64,000 nucleotides of DNA from Mucilaginibacter sp. (GCA_028288025.1 JAQBOM010000001.1:148139-212138); one strand, 5' to 3'; numbered from the stretch's first letter, positions 44,303 to 53,469 are shown. A program made the numbers and translations. Notes: a model not told the origin generated them from the letters alone.

Positions 44303-47300
44303 ATGGAATACAAAAAAATCAATAATCTTTTAGGCTGGCTTTGTTTTGTGATCGCTTCGGTTACTTATATTTTAACGCTCGAGCCGTCGGTTAGCTTTTG
44401 GGATTGCGGCGAATTTATTTCGTGCGCGTATCGTTTGCAAGTAGCGCACCAGCCGGGTTACCCGCTGTTTGCGATGCTTGGCAAGGCTTTTTCGCTGCTT
44501 TCCATGGGCGATAATACCAAAGTGCCTTATTTTACCAATATGGGCTCGGCCCTGGCCAGCGGCGCTACCATCATGTTCCTGTTTTGGACCATTACCGCGC
44601 TGGCGCGTAAAATGCTGAATAAAGCCGGCGAAGCTATTGAGCAATCAAATATGATATTGATCATGGGTGCCGGTTTAGTTGGCGCGCTGGCGTTTGCCTT
44701 TACTGATACCTTCTGGTTTTCGGCTGTTGAAACGATTGTTTTTGCGCTGTCGGCGCTTTGTACGGCAATCGTGTTCTGGGCCATATTAAAATGGGATGCC
44801 CACGCCGATGAGCCGGGCGCAGATCGCTGGCTGCTTTTTATTGCTTATATTATTGGCTTGTCCATAGGTATTCACCTGCTTAACCTGTTAACCATACCCG
44901 CCGTATCGCTGGTGTATTATTTCCGTCGGGGCAGAAACGTGAATGCACGCAATGCCTTTATCACTTTGTTGATCGGGGTATTGATACTTGTATTTGTACA
45001 ATATGGCATACGTGGTTATACCATAAAAATAGCGGCATATTTCGATCTTTTCTTTGTGAATACGCTTGGCCTGGGTTTCTGGAGCGGTGCCTTCTTCTTC
45101 CTGCTTATTATTGTGGCTGCCCTTGTTGCCGGGATATGGTATAGCATTAAATACCGGAAGCCATTATTAAACCTGGCGCTTTTATGCATCGCCTTTATTT
45201 ATTTTGGATATAGCTCATTTGCTTATATACCTATCCGCGCTGCCGCAAGCCCGGATTTGGACAACTCCCACCCCGATAATGCTTTTATACTTTATGGGTA
45301 TTTAAACCGGGTTCAGTATGGCGAAAACCCATTATTGTTCGGACAGTACTTTGATGCCAAGGTTGTCGACCAATCCGAAGGCAACATCATTTACCGGAAG
45401 GGGGAAACAAAATACGAGAATGCAGGCAAGAAGACCAATTATGTTTACGACCATACCACCATTTTGCCGCGTATGTATAGCGCTGAGGGGCAAGACCCAC
45501 AATTTTACCGCCAATGGCTGCAAATGAGCGAGGGGCAATCACCCAATTTTGGCGACAACCTTAAATGGATGTTTAGCTGGCAGATATATCAAATGTATGT
45601 AAGGTATTTCTTATGGAATTATGTTGGTCGCTATAACGATATGGATGGCCAGCAAAACATGACTGGCATCGACGGCAACTGGACAAGCGGTATCCGTGAT
45701 AATCATAAAAATTTACCAAAATCGGTAATTGACGGCACCACCTATACGCCGCTATTCGCGCTGCCATTGATCATTGGCCTGTTGGGCGCATTTTATCACT
45801 TCCAACGTAAAAAGCGCGACGCCCTGGTGGTACTGCTGCTCTTCTTTTTTACGGGAATAGCTATTGTAATGTATGTTAACCAGCCGAGTATCCAACCACG
45901 GGAAAGGGATTATTCGTACGTCGGATCCTTTTATGCCTTTGCCATTTGGATTGGTTTGGGTGTGATAGCCCTGGCAGAACTCATCGGCAAAAAAATGAAT
46001 CCGAAGGTTGCGGCTATTGGTGCCATTGCTGTATGCCTGCTTGCTGCGCCGGTATTGATGGCAAAGCAGGAATGGAAAGCACACGACCGTTCTACCAAAA
46101 TGACCCCGCACGATATGGCTTATAATTACCTGATATCGTGTCCGCCTAATGCCATTTTGTTTACCTATGGCGATAATGATACCTACTCGTTATGGTACGA
46201 CCAGGAGGTGGAAGGTATCAGGCCTGATGTACGCATTGTAAATCTGAGCCTGTTTACCGGCGATTGGTATATCCACCAGATGCAGTCAAAAATGAATGAG
46301 TCGGCGCCATTGCCTATTACAATGCCTTATGATAAGTATAAAGAAGGTGTGCGCGATGTGATCTATTTTGATGACAAAAAAATACCGGGTGCAGTTGAGG
46401 TTAAGGATGTATTTGATTTTATCTCGTCGGATGATAAACGCACACAGGTACAGTATCAAAGCGGCGATTACGGGAATTTCCTGCCAACCAAAAACTTTAA
46501 GATCACCATCAACCCCGACGACGTGCTGAAAAACCATGTCATCACACCCGATCAGAAAGATAAACTGGCTTCCGTTATGGAGTGGAAATACACTTCAAAC
46601 TATGTAACCAAGGAGAACCTGGCCATGCTGGATATCCTGGCCCATAACAACTGGGTAAGGCCAATTTGCTTTACCACAACCATCGGCAACGAAAACCTGG
46701 TTGGCCTGCAACCTTACCTGTACAAGGAAGGCTTTACATATCACCTGATACCATTTAAACCGGATACGACTACTAAAGACCAATTGGGCAAAACAAATAG
46801 CCTGGTGATGTATAATAACATGATGAACAAGTTTAAATATGGCAATTTTAAAACTGCTAAATTTTTAGACCATGAATCAACTACCATGTTTTACCCGGTT
46901 ATGATAACTACTTTCCTTGACCTTGCGCAGGGATTGATAAAGGACGGACATCCCGACCTGGCGCTAAAAGCCCTGCATAAATACGACCAGGAAATGCCCG
47001 ATATAAACCCGGGCCTGGAAGTAGCCGACCGTAAAATATTTATGGCCCAAACAGCCTATCAGCTGCACGATACAGTTTTAGCCAACAAGTTTATAACAAG
47101 CGTTGATAATTATATAACCGATCAGCTCGACTACAATTATTACCTGCTGCAAAATAGTTCGGGTAATTTGAATGTACGCGATATCCAGTACGGCGCTTCC
47201 TTTTTAAACGGAATGATCGCTATGACCGCTGAAAATCATCAAACTGCGCTTAACAATAAGTTAAAGGCTCAATTAAAGGATTACGAAACGAAATTCTCTT

Positions 47301-47320
47301 CTATTTTGAGACAGCAATAA
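44303..47320 (+). CDS. DUF2723 multi-pass membrane protein (glycosyltransferase 117-like)
   Basis: 1005 residues. N-terminal membrane half opens with ILTLEPSVSFWDCGEFISCA (the DUF2723 hallmark WDCGEF, likely acidic active site) and ~12 helices; RVQYGENPLLFGQYF and QPRERDYSYVGSFYAFAIW are conserved. The C-terminal third is soluble (TPR/helical: TFLDLAQGLIKDGHPDLALKA) and probably periplasmic. Eukaryotic TMEM260 of this family is a protein O-mannosyltransferase, so protein glycosylation at the inner membrane is plausible; substrate not known. Confidence 0.93.
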   Translation: MEYKKINNLLGWLCFVIASVTYILTLEPSVSFWDCGEFISCAYRLQVAHQPGYPLFAMLGKAFSLLSMGDNTKVPYFTNMGSALASGATIMFLFWTITALARKMLNKAGEAIEQSNMILIMGAGLVGALAFAFTDTFWFSAVETIVFALSALCTAIVFWAILKWDAHADEPGADRWLLFIAYIIGLSIGIHLLNLLTIPAVSLVYYFRRGRNVNARNAFITLLIGVLILVFVQYGIRGYTIKIAAYFDLFFVNTLGLGFWSGAFFFLLIIVAALVAGIWYSIKYRKPLLNLALLCIAFIYFGYSSFAYIPIRAAASPDLDNSHPDNAFILYGYLNRVQYGENPLLFGQYFDAKVVDQSEGNIIYRKGETKYENAGKKTNYVYDHTTILPRMYSAEGQDPQFYRQWLQMSEGQSPNFGDNLKWMFSWQIYQMYVRYFLWNYVGRYNDMDGQQNMTGIDGNWTSGIRDNHKNLPKSVIDGTTYTPLFALPLIIGLLGAFYHFQRKKRDALVVLLLFFFTGIAIVMYVNQPSIQPRERDYSYVGSFYAFAIWIGLGVIALAELIGKKMNPKVAAIGAIAVCLLAAPVLMAKQEWKAHDRSTKMTPHDMAYNYLISCPPNAILFTYGDNDTYSLWYDQEVEGIRPDVRIVNLSLFTGDWYIHQMQSKMNESAPLPITMPYDKYKEGVRDVIYFDDKKIPGAVEVKDVFDFISSDDKRTQVQYQSGDYGNFLPTKNFKITINPDDVLKNHVITPDQKDKLASVMEWKYTSNYVTKENLAMLDILAHNNWVRPICFTTTIGNENLVGLQPYLYKEGFTYHLIPFKPDTTTKDQLGKTNSLVMYNNMMNKFKYGNFKTAKFLDHESTTMFYPVMITTFLDLAQGLIKDGHPDLALKALHKYDQEMPDINPGLEVADRKIFMAQTAYQLHDTVLANKFITSVDNYITDQLDYNYYLLQNSSGNLNVRDIQYGASFLNGMIAMTAENHQTALNNKLKAQLKDYETKFSSILRQQ

Positions 47321-47338
47321 AAGCTATCTTCTAAATTT

Positions 47339-47368
47339 AACAGCCTCATATTTTATGGGGCTGTTTTG
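47339..47368 (+). terminator. Terminator after the DUF2723 gene
   Basis: 12-bp stem AACAGCCTCATA / TATGGGGCTGTT (one G-T pair) with a TTT loop and TTTTG tail, 18 bases after the stop. Confidence 0.85.
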
Positions 47369-47490
47369 TTATCGGGCTTTGTGCCGATAGTATAAAGTGT
47401 TCCAATTTTTGAGAGTTGAACACTTGGAACAGTTGAACAAAAATCGATTAAATCACTTAAGTCAACTATTTAATAAAATATTGGTAAAAT

Positions 47491-47525
47491 TTTGATAGGT
47501 CAAATATCAATCGTAATATTGCGAT
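47491..47525 (+). promoter_or_regulatory. arsR promoter with overlapping ArsR operator
   Basis: TTTG (47491-47494), a 19-base spacer and TAATATTG (47514-47521) match the Bacteroidota -33/-7 plan. The palindrome ATCGTAATATTGCGAT (47510-47525, 14 of 16 symmetric) covers the -7 box, so bound repressor would block polymerase directly. The arsR ATG is only 4 bases further. Confidence 0.75.
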
Positions 47526-47529
47526 ATAT

Positions 47530-47859
47530 ATGGGACTTACAAAAACAGAAATATTTACAGAAGAGCAAAACAGACTGGCTATTATGCTGAAAGCATTGGC
47601 GCATCCAGCCCGTATTGCTATCCTGCAGCAGATCATCAACGCCAACGCCTGTATTTGCGGCGACCTGGTTGATGAGCTGGGCCTGGCACAGGCCACCATA
47701 TCGCAGCATCTAAAGGAACTGAAAACTGCCGGGTTGATACAGGGCACCATCGAAGGCGTAAGCGTATGCTATTGTATCGAACCAAGAGCATGGAAATTGT
47801 TGAGCAGCCAGTTGGACGAATTTTTTAGCTTATACAAGGAACCGGCTAATTGCTGTTAA
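47530..47859 (+). CDS. arsR: ArsR-family metalloregulatory repressor
   Basis: 109 residues. Winged helix-turn-helix with LKALAHPARIAILQQI, the metal-site Cys pair INANACICGDLVDELG at the start of the recognition region, and QATISQHLKELKTAGLI. As(III) binding to the cysteines (plus CYC or CC near the C-terminus) would release DNA. First gene of the operon; autoregulated through the palindrome on its promoter. Confidence 0.95.
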   Translation: MGLTKTEIFTEEQNRLAIMLKALAHPARIAILQQIINANACICGDLVDELGLAQATISQHLKELKTAGLIQGTIEGVSVCYCIEPRAWKLLSSQLDEFFSLYKEPANCC

Positions 47860-47877
47860 AAAAAATTGAAGCAATCA

Positions 47878-47893
47878 ATCGTAATATCGCAAT
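47878..47893 (+). promoter_or_regulatory. Second ArsR-operator-like site
   Basis: ATCGTAATATCGCAAT repeats the first ten bases of the arsR operator exactly and keeps part of its symmetry. It sits between arsR and the DUF6428 gene, 15 bases before that start, and may allow a second control point within the operon. Confidence 0.6.
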
Positions 47894-47907
47894 AAACGAA
47901 TGAGATC

Positions 47908-48474
47908 ATGAATAAAGTAGAAACGATCACCTGGGAAAAATTTAAGGACACCTTATTGCAGCATCCTGAACTTGATCTGCAATTTCAATATGCCGATGGC
48001 AAATTTGTACATGCCGCTTATCACATCACCGAGATCAAACAAGCGCCCATAACCTCCGTTGATTGCGGCGGTGTGATGAATGCCTGGACAGAAATTATCG
48101 TGCAGCTATGGGTACCCGAAGATCGGCAGCAATTGCGTTCCATGAAAGTAAAGAAAGCGTTATCTATTGTGGAGATCGTAGAAAAGATGTTGCCGCTTAA
48201 TCCAAATGGAGCGGTAAAAATTGAGTTTGGAAATTCTGAATTTGATACCCGCCAAATGTTCCCCAATGAAATGATAGTGGATGGTGAAAACCTGGTTATT
48301 GATTTGCGCCCGAATACCGTACAATGCAAGGCCATCAGTCGCGGCGGAAGTTGTGGTACAAGTGACAAAGGTGAGGAATGCTGCGCGCCTGCTGCCGGCG
48401 AAAAACTGAAAGTAGAATTAAAAAACCTGGCCGTGGCGGCGGAGGCCTGCTGCGAACCGGGATGCTGCAGCTAA
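47908..48474 (+). CDS. DUF6428 family protein of arsenic operons
   Basis: 188 residues. The central DUF6428 block (FVHAAYHITEIKQAPITSVDCGG, WTEIIVQLWVPEDR) is followed by a Cys-rich tail (GEECCAPAA, EACCEPGCCS). The tail CC pairs could bind arsenite or another thiophilic metal. Function undetermined. Second gene of the ars operon. Confidence 0.85.
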   Translation: MNKVETITWEKFKDTLLQHPELDLQFQYADGKFVHAAYHITEIKQAPITSVDCGGVMNAWTEIIVQLWVPEDRQQLRSMKVKKALSIVEIVEKMLPLNPNGAVKIEFGNSEFDTRQMFPNEMIVDGENLVIDLRPNTVQCKAISRGGSCGTSDKGEECCAPAAGEKLKVELKNLAVAAEACCEPGCCS

Positions 48475-48483
48475 CTTTGTGTT

Positions 48484-48972
48484 ATGAATATTGAACCGTT
48501 AACCGAAAAGCACTGGCCCGAAGTGGCGGCTATTTATAAAAGTGGAGTGGCAACAGGAAATGCCAGCTTCTCACTTGCAGAACCCGATTGGAACGGGTGG
48601 GATAAAGCGCATGTGAAAAACTGCCGGTTGGTGGCTACCGAAAATGGCACAGTTTTAGGCTGGGTTGCGCTCACCGCGATAACCGACCAATGCGTATTTG
48701 CCGGCGTGGCCGAAGTAAGCGTGTATGTTGCCGAAAACGCCCGTGGCAAGGGGATAGGCAAACAACTATTAAAGACGGTAATCGACGAAAGCGAAAAAAA
48801 TAATTTTTGGACGCTGGAAGCCAGAATATTCCCGGAAAATTTAGCCAGCGTTAAGATACACGAAGAAAATGGTTTCCGTATCATCGGCAGCCGCGAACGT
48901 ATTGGCCAGCTAAACGGCGTTTGGCGCGATACGCTTTTGCTGGAAAGAAGAAGTGTGAAGGTGGGGATATAA
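48484..48972 (+). CDS. arsN1: GNAT acetyltransferase, ArsN1/phosphinothricin-type
   Basis: 162 residues. It has the phosphinothricin acetyltransferase pattern: IYKSGVATGNASFSL, EVSVYVAENARGKGIGKQLL (acetyl-CoA loop RGKGIG), and IHEENGFRIIGSRERIGQLNG then VWRDTLLLER. Within an ars operon the likely substrate is arsinothricin, which ArsN1 inactivates by N-acetylation; bialaphos/phosphinothricin resistance is the alternative. Nine bases from the previous stop. Confidence 0.85.
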   Translation: MNIEPLTEKHWPEVAAIYKSGVATGNASFSLAEPDWNGWDKAHVKNCRLVATENGTVLGWVALTAITDQCVFAGVAEVSVYVAENARGKGIGKQLLKTVIDESEKNNFWTLEARIFPENLASVKIHEENGFRIIGSRERIGQLNGVWRDTLLLERRSVKVGI

Positions 48973-48992
48973 CTTTAGTATAATAAGAGGAT

Positions 48993-50075
48993 ATGCGTGC
49001 TAATAATTGCGCCCCCGCGACAGAACAAAAAAAATTGAGCTTTTTAGACCAATACTTAACCTTGTGGATATTTCTTGCAATGGGCATGGGCGTTGCATTG
49101 GGTTATTTTGTGCCGGGCACAAAAACATTGATCAATTCCTTCCAATCGGGAATAACAAACCTGCCTATTGCAATAGGTCTCATCCTGATGATGTATCCGC
49201 CTTTTGCTAAAGTAAGATTCGAAGAATTGGGTCGTGTGTTCAAAAATGTCAAAATCCTATCGCTGTCGCTGGTCATGAATTGGATTATCGGGCCGGTGCT
49301 CATGTTTTTTTTATCCATTATTTTTCTTCGTGATCATCCGGCGTACATGATCGGCTTAATTATGATCGGTTTAGCAAGGTGTATCGCAATGGTGATCGTT
49401 TGGAATGAACTTGCTGATGGGAACCGTGAGTATGCAGCCGGACTGGTGGCTTTTAACAGTATCTTCCAGGTTCTTTTTTACAGCCTGTTTGCATGGATAT
49501 TTGTAACCATCCTGCCGCCGTATTTCGGTCTGACCGGGTTACAGGTGAACATCAGTATAGGGCAGATAGCAAAATCGGTATTTATTTACTTGGGCGTGCC
49601 CTTTATAGCCGGATTTCTGACGCGTTATATTTTGCGTAAAATAAAAGGCGATGAATGGTATACGTCAGTTTTCATTCCTAAAATAAGCGCTGTAACATTA
49701 ATTGCGTTGTTATTTACCATTCTTGCTATGTTCAGCTTAAAGGGTGATCTGATTGTTCACATTCCTTTTGATGTGGTGCGTATTGCGATCCCGCTGGTCA
49801 TTTATTTTATCATCATGTTTATGGTAACGTTTACCGCCGGCCGCTGGCTTGGTGCAGATTATTCACAAAATGCAGCCCTGTCGTTCACAGCCGCAGGTAA
49901 CAATTTTGAACTGGCTATAGCAGTTTCGATAGGCGTGTTTGGTATCAATAGCGGCGAAGCCTTTGCCGGTGTTATCGGGCCGTTAGTTGAAGTGCCGGCT
50001 TTAATCGCCCTAGTGAATGTAGCCTTTTGGTTAAGAAAAAAATATTATACGCCTAAAATTAAACCCCTTATATGA
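48993..50075 (+). CDS. acr3: ACR3-family arsenite efflux permease
   Basis: 360 residues with ten helices. The ACR3 signature [20 protein letters not shown] holds the essential Cys; [11 protein letters not shown] and [19 protein letters not shown] (conserved Glu) also fit. It extrudes As(III) using the proton gradient. Stop overlaps arsC by 4 bases. Confidence 0.97.
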   Translation: MRANNCAPATEQKKLSFLDQYLTLWIFLAMGMGVALGYFVPGTKTLINSFQSGITNLPIAIGLILMMYPPFAKVRFEELGRVFKNVKILSLSLVMNWIIGPVLMFFLSIIFLRDHPAYMIGLIMIGLARCIAMVIVWNELADGNREYAAGLVAFNSIFQVLFYSLFAWIFVTILPPYFGLTGLQVNISIGQIAKSVFIYLGVPFIAGFLTRYILRKIKGDEWYTSVFIPKISAVTLIALLFTILAMFSLKGDLIVHIPFDVVRIAIPLVIYFIIMFMVTFTAGRWLGADYSQNAALSFTAAGNNFELAIAVSIGVFGINSGEAFAGVIGPLVEVPALIALVNVAFWLRKKYYTPKIKPLI

Positions 50076-50509
50076 AAAACATTTTGGTGCTCTGCACCGG
50101 TAACAGTTGCCGTAGCCAGATAGCCGAGGGCTACTTAAGGCATTTTGCCGGCGATAAAGCCGTTATTTATAGCGCTGGTATTGAAACGCACGGCATCAAC
50201 CCCAAAGCCATACAGGTGATGGCGGAGGACGGTATCGACATCAGCCATCACACCTCAAACAATGTCGACGAATATGCGGATATCCCTTTTGATTACGTAA
50301 TAACCGTATGCGATAACGCGAGAGAAAACTGCCCCTGGTTTCCAACCACGGCCGAGCGCTTTCATCACAACTTTACCGATCCCGCAAAGGCAACAGGTAC
50401 CGCCGAACAGGTGATGGATGAATTCAGAAAAGTTAGGGATGAAATAAAAGCTTACGCAGAGGATTTTGTTAACACGCACGTGTCATTAAAGGCAAGAGCC
50501 AATAAGTAA
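50072..50509 (+). CDS. arsC: Arsenate reductase, thioredoxin-coupled LMW-PTPase type
   Basis: 145 residues. P-loop [19 protein letters not shown] holds the nucleophilic Cys; [13 protein letters not shown] supplies the redox relay cysteines. It reduces arsenate to arsenite for ACR3. ATGA overlap with acr3 indicates coupled translation; last gene of the operon. Confidence 0.96.
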   Translation: MKNILVLCTGNSCRSQIAEGYLRHFAGDKAVIYSAGIETHGINPKAIQVMAEDGIDISHHTSNNVDEYADIPFDYVITVCDNARENCPWFPTTAERFHHNFTDPAKATGTAEQVMDEFRKVRDEIKAYAEDFVNTHVSLKARANK

Positions 50510-50611
50510 GCATCAGGGCAAACGTTGTCAGCTGAATACCTCAAAAAATTCTTAGCGCAAGTATTATATGCTGCGATGAGCGGATTAGATGGCAATTAAT
50601 GATGTAATAAA

Positions 50612-50782
50612 TTAGCAGCCTTTCCTGGCGCATTCTTTAGAGCCTTTAACACATTTCTCCTTTTTCATACTTTTATGCGTGGTTGCTTTGGCTTTTTCCT
50701 GTTTTACAGGTGTTTTATCAAAGGCCATAACCGATGAAACTGCGAATAGTCCGGCAAGGACACTTGAACTTATTTTTTTCAT
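50612..50782 (-). CDS. Small secreted lysine-rich peptide (56 residues)
   Basis: Too short for the ORF track. MKKISSSVLAGLFAVSSVMA is a clean signal peptide; the mature part is very basic with three C-terminal cysteines (KKEKCVKGSKEC, ARKGC). Start codon context and the signal peptide make a real gene likely. It lies between convergent arsC and ynfA, with no terminator-like structure seen. Function unknown. Confidence 0.7.
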   Translation of the reverse strand: MKKISSSVLAGLFAVSSVMAFDKTPVKQEKAKATTHKSMKKEKCVKGSKECARKGC

Positions 50783-50840
50783 TTGATTTTAAATTAAATG
50801 TTTAAACTAATGCAACTAACCTTATTCACCAAATATATAG

Positions 50841-51170
50841 TTATTTTCTGGGCATATAAATAATTATACAAGCGCCGGTTACAGCCACCAATGCACCGAT
50901 TAGGTCCCATTTGTCGGGGTGAAATCCATCAATCTTCCAGGTCCAGATTAGCGCCATAATGATAAATATGCCGCCGTAAGCTGCATACACCCGGCCAAAA
51001 TCGGCAACTTGCCAGGTAGCAACCACGCCATAGAGCGCCAGGATTATGCCCCCTGCAATACCAAACCATAGCGGTTTATCAGCTTTGAGCCATTGCCAGA
51101 TCAGGTAGCCGCCGCCTATTTCGCAGAGCCCGGCCAGGATAAAAACTAAAAATGATTTGACTATTGCCAT
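50841..51170 (-). CDS. ynfA: YnfA/UPF0060 family membrane protein
   Basis: 109 residues, four helices. FILAGLCEIGGGYLIWQWL, GVVATWQVADFGRVYAAYGG and IFIIMALIWTWKIDG are the UPF0060 signature. It resembles small multidrug resistance transporters; a family member has been linked to efflux. Adjacent to the ars operon on the opposite strand. Confidence 0.95.
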   Translation of the reverse strand: MAIVKSFLVFILAGLCEIGGGYLIWQWLKADKPLWFGIAGGIILALYGVVATWQVADFGRVYAAYGGIFIIMALIWTWKIDGFHPDKWDLIGALVAVTGACIIIYMPRK

Positions 51171-51236
51171 ATTATAAATCTATTTCGTCCTGTTTCTCTC
51201 AGTCTTGGCTCTTGCTTCTTGACTCTTTTGTCGCTC

Positions 51237-51386
51237 TTATTCGCGGTTTTTTCGGCGATTGCGCGCCAGTATCAGCCCGAGGGCGGCGCCCACACCCATA
51301 CCTATTGCCAGGTTATGCACTGCAAAACCAATGCCCACGCCAACAGCCAGGCCGGCGGCATAAAATAAAAGGGTGGTTTTGTACAT
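51237..51386 (-). CDS. Small glycine-rich membrane protein (49 residues)
   Basis: Below the ORF-track cutoff. MYKTTLLFYAAGLAVGVGIG then FAVHNLAIGMGVGAALGLIL has two helices with glycine-zipper spacing, and the tail ARNRRKNRE is basic and cytoplasmic. It reads as a real small inner-membrane protein. Lies 66 bases upstream of ynfA on the same strand. Confidence 0.6.
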   Translation of the reverse strand: MYKTTLLFYAAGLAVGVGIGFAVHNLAIGMGVGAALGLILARNRRKNRE

Positions 51387-51424
51387 ATTGATAAAGGTAA
51401 ACTTTTCTTAGCTCCTAGTTGATC

Positions 51425-51482
51425 GTTCATGGTTCATAGCCGATTAAACTTTCACTGCATCGCAGCTACCATGAACTATGAA
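51425..51482. repeat. Inverted word-array repeat
   Basis: GTTCATGGTTCATAG (51425-51439) and CTACCATGAACTATGAA (51466-51482) are inverted (12 of 14 matched). It directly follows the mtgA stop and may terminate its transcript. Confidence 0.65.
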
Positions 51483-51488
51483 ATACAA

Positions 51489-52184
51489 TCAAAACTCAAG
51501 CGGCCCCAGCCGGCGCATATTTCTCATGATGAGGTATTGCCGGTGCCTCAGGTACCGTGTGGGGTGCGTGGCCGACCATTTAAGCGGACTTGGAAATATT
51601 ACAGCAATAGCGGCAGCTTCGTGGTTGGTTAGGTCGGATGCCGGTTTGTTAAAATAAGCCTGCGATGCCGCTTCTACGCCGTAAATGCCGTCGCCGGTTT
51701 CAATTACGTTCAGGTACACCTCCATTATTCGCTTCTTGCTCCAGAATATCTCCATTAAAAAGGTAAACCAAGCCTCAAACGCTTTTCGCACAAGCGACCT
51801 GCCCGGCCATAAGAAAACATTTTTTGCAGTTTGCTGCGATATGGTGCTGCCGCCGATCAGTTTTTTGCTGTGCGCGTTCTTTTTGATCGCCTTTTCAATG
51901 GCGCTGAAGTCGAAGCCGTGATTTTCCAGAAACGACTGGTCTTCGGCTGCTACGGCGGCGCGCTTCATCGGGTCGGCAATATCATCGAAACTTTTCCATT
52001 GCTTGTCTATCTTCCATTCCTTACCTGCCGCTTTGCGCTCAAAACCCCGTTGTATCATCAGCAGCGTAACCGGCGGGTTCACAAAACGGAAAAGTATAAC
52101 CGCCAAAATACTGCCCACCACAAAAAATATCAGCACCAGCTTAACAATGCGCCATATCAGCCTGGGTAATCCGCCTTTGATCAT
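51489..52184 (-). CDS. mtgA: Monofunctional peptidoglycan glycosyltransferase MtgA
   Basis: The ORF runs to 52250, but its first 22 codons translate an intergenic repeat (DPSLRSGRQ), so I start at ATG 52184 (MIKGGLPRLIWRIVKL), 231 residues. One membrane anchor, then the GT51 domain: AAEDQSFLENHGFD (catalytic Glu), GGSTISQQTAKNVFLWPGR, KKRIMEVYLNVIETGDGIYG, EAAAIAVIFPSP. It polymerises lipid II glycan strands without a transpeptidase domain. Confidence 0.95.
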   Translation of the reverse strand: MIKGGLPRLIWRIVKLVLIFFVVGSILAVILFRFVNPPVTLLMIQRGFERKAAGKEWKIDKQWKSFDDIADPMKRAAVAAEDQSFLENHGFDFSAIEKAIKKNAHSKKLIGGSTISQQTAKNVFLWPGRSLVRKAFEAWFTFLMEIFWSKKRIMEVYLNVIETGDGIYGVEAASQAYFNKPASDLTNHEAAAIAVIFPSPLKWSATHPTRYLRHRQYLIMRNMRRLGPLEF

Positions 52185-52210
52185 GGGATAAACATACAAA
52201 TTTATCCTTT

Positions 52211-52297
52211 GTCGTCCTGAACGTAGTGAAGGATCTTCTTCACCTGACATATCGCGTGCACCGTCGTAGAAGATTCTTCGTTAGCACTCAGAATGAC
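52211..52297. repeat. Dispersed hairpin repeat (GTCNTCCTGA type)
   Basis: Left arm GTCGTCCTGAACGTAGTGAA GGATCTTCT and right arm AGAAGATTCTTCGTTAGCA CTCAGAATGAC form an imperfect inverted pair over 87 bases. This kind of GTCATCCTGAGCG...GAAGGATC sequence is common between genes of Bacteroidota. Confidence 0.75.
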
Positions 52298-52335
52298 AAA
52301 AAGAAAAAGGTGTTAAGCTTTCACCTAACACCTTT
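52298..52335 (-). terminator. Terminator of the rpsF-rpsR-rplI operon
   Basis: Perfect 10-bp stem AAAGGTGTTA / TAACACCTTT (52306-52315 and 52326-52335). Read on the minus strand it is followed by TTTTTCTTTTTG. It lies 43 bases past the rplI stop. Confidence 0.88.
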
Positions 52336-52346
52336 AAATAATATCT

Positions 52347-52379
52347 AAATCCGAAATCGAAAATCCGAAATCCGAAATT
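52347..52379. repeat. AATCCGAA word array, copy A
   Basis: AAATCCGAAATCGAAAATCC then GAAATCCGAAATT, a ~9-bp-period array ending on the rplI stop codon. It matches 62929-62961 with one difference in 33 bases. Confidence 0.8.
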
Positions 52380-52821
52380 ACTCCGCTACTACTTCAAACG
52401 GAACCCTAACCTTAACCTCTTTGTGCAGGTTAACGTTGGCAATATACTCGCCAACAAATTTTGGTTCCTGGTCAAAAGTAATACGGCGGCGGTCAACCTC
52501 AAAGCCTTCTTTTTTCAAAGCATCGGCAATTTGAATGGTATTGATAGCACCGAATATTTTGCCTGTTTCGCCGGCTTTAGCACCGATAGAAAGTTTAACA
52601 CCTTCCAAACGGGCAGCAATAGCATCGGCATCCTTGCGGATCTTATCCTGTTTAAACTGCGCCTGCTTCAGGTTCTCGGCCAGCACCTTGCGGGCCGATT
52701 CAGTAGCCTGTATGGCATAACCCTTAGGGATAAGGAAATTACGGCCATAACCTGGTTTAACGTTTACTACATCGTCTTTATCACCGAGGTTTTTTACGTC
52801 TTGTTTTAAAATAACTTCCAT
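52378..52821 (-). CDS. rplI: 50S ribosomal protein L9
   Basis: 147 residues. MEVILKQDVKNLGDKDDVVNV, KPGYGRNFLIPKGYA and the C-terminal GKIFGAINTIQIADAL block are typical L9. Third gene of the rpsF-rpsR-rplI operon, 16 bases after rpsR with AGGAGG-like sequence (GAGGTATATAC) upstream. Confidence 0.98.
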   Translation of the reverse strand: MEVILKQDVKNLGDKDDVVNVKPGYGRNFLIPKGYAIQATESARKVLAENLKQAQFKQDKIRKDADAIAARLEGVKLSIGAKAGETGKIFGAINTIQIADALKKEGFEVDRRRITFDQEPKFVGEYIANVNLHKEVKVRVPFEVVAE

Positions 52822-52837
52822 TGTATATACCTCCTGA

Positions 52838-53101
52838 TTATTTTAATGAATCTGTAACATACGGCAATAAACCGATGTGGCGTGCACGCTTAACAGCCTG
52901 GGCCACCTTACGCTGAAACTTTAACGAAGTTCCGGTTAAACGGCGTGGTAAAACCTTACCCTGGTCGTTTATAAACTTCAATAAAAAGTTAGCGTCTTTA
53001 TAGTCGATATACTTAATCCCGTTCTTTTTAAAACGGCAGTATTTTTTACGTGTATCCTCCACTTTGGGAGCGGTAACGTATTTAATTTGTTCGTTTGCCA
53101 T
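52838..53101 (-). CDS. rpsR: 30S ribosomal protein S18
   Basis: 87 residues: [58 protein letters not shown], all typical. Start overlaps the rpsF stop by one base. Confidence 0.98.
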   Translation of the reverse strand: MANEQIKYVTAPKVEDTRKKYCRFKKNGIKYIDYKDANFLLKFINDQGKVLPRRLTGTSLKFQRKVAQAVKRARHIGLLPYVTDSLK

Positions 53102-53469
53102 TAGCTTGCAGCCTCCTCTGTTTTAACTGGTTTCTTTTGGTTGAATGCGCCGCTGCGTTTCTTCTCATTATACGCGATGGCATGTTTGTCCAGCGAGATA
53201 GTGAGGAAACGCAAAACACGCTCATCGCGCCTTAATTCAATCTCCAGTTTGTTAATTAAATCACCCGGAGCCTTAAATTCAGTTAAGTGATAGTACCCTG
53301 TAGTTTTCTTTTGAATAGGGTACGCAAGTTTTCTCAAACCCCAATTATCCTCCTGGACAATTTCGGCTCCGTTATCAGTAATGAATTTGCTGTATTTGGC
53401 TATAGCCTCCTTAGCAGTATCAACTGATAACAACGGGGTTAGAACGATCACGATTTCGTACTGTTGCAT
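53101..53469 (-). CDS. rpsF: 30S ribosomal protein S6
   Basis: 122 residues: [54 protein letters not shown]. First gene of the operon, with a consensus promoter 46 bases upstream. The C-terminal tail ([11 protein letters not shown]) is extended as usual for the phylum. Confidence 0.98.
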   Translation of the reverse strand: MQQYEIVIVLTPLLSVDTAKEAIAKYSKFITDNGAEIVQEDNWGLRKLAYPIQKKTTGYYHLTEFKAPGDLINKLEIELRRDERVLRFLTISLDKHAIAYNEKKRSGAFNQKKPVKTEEAAS

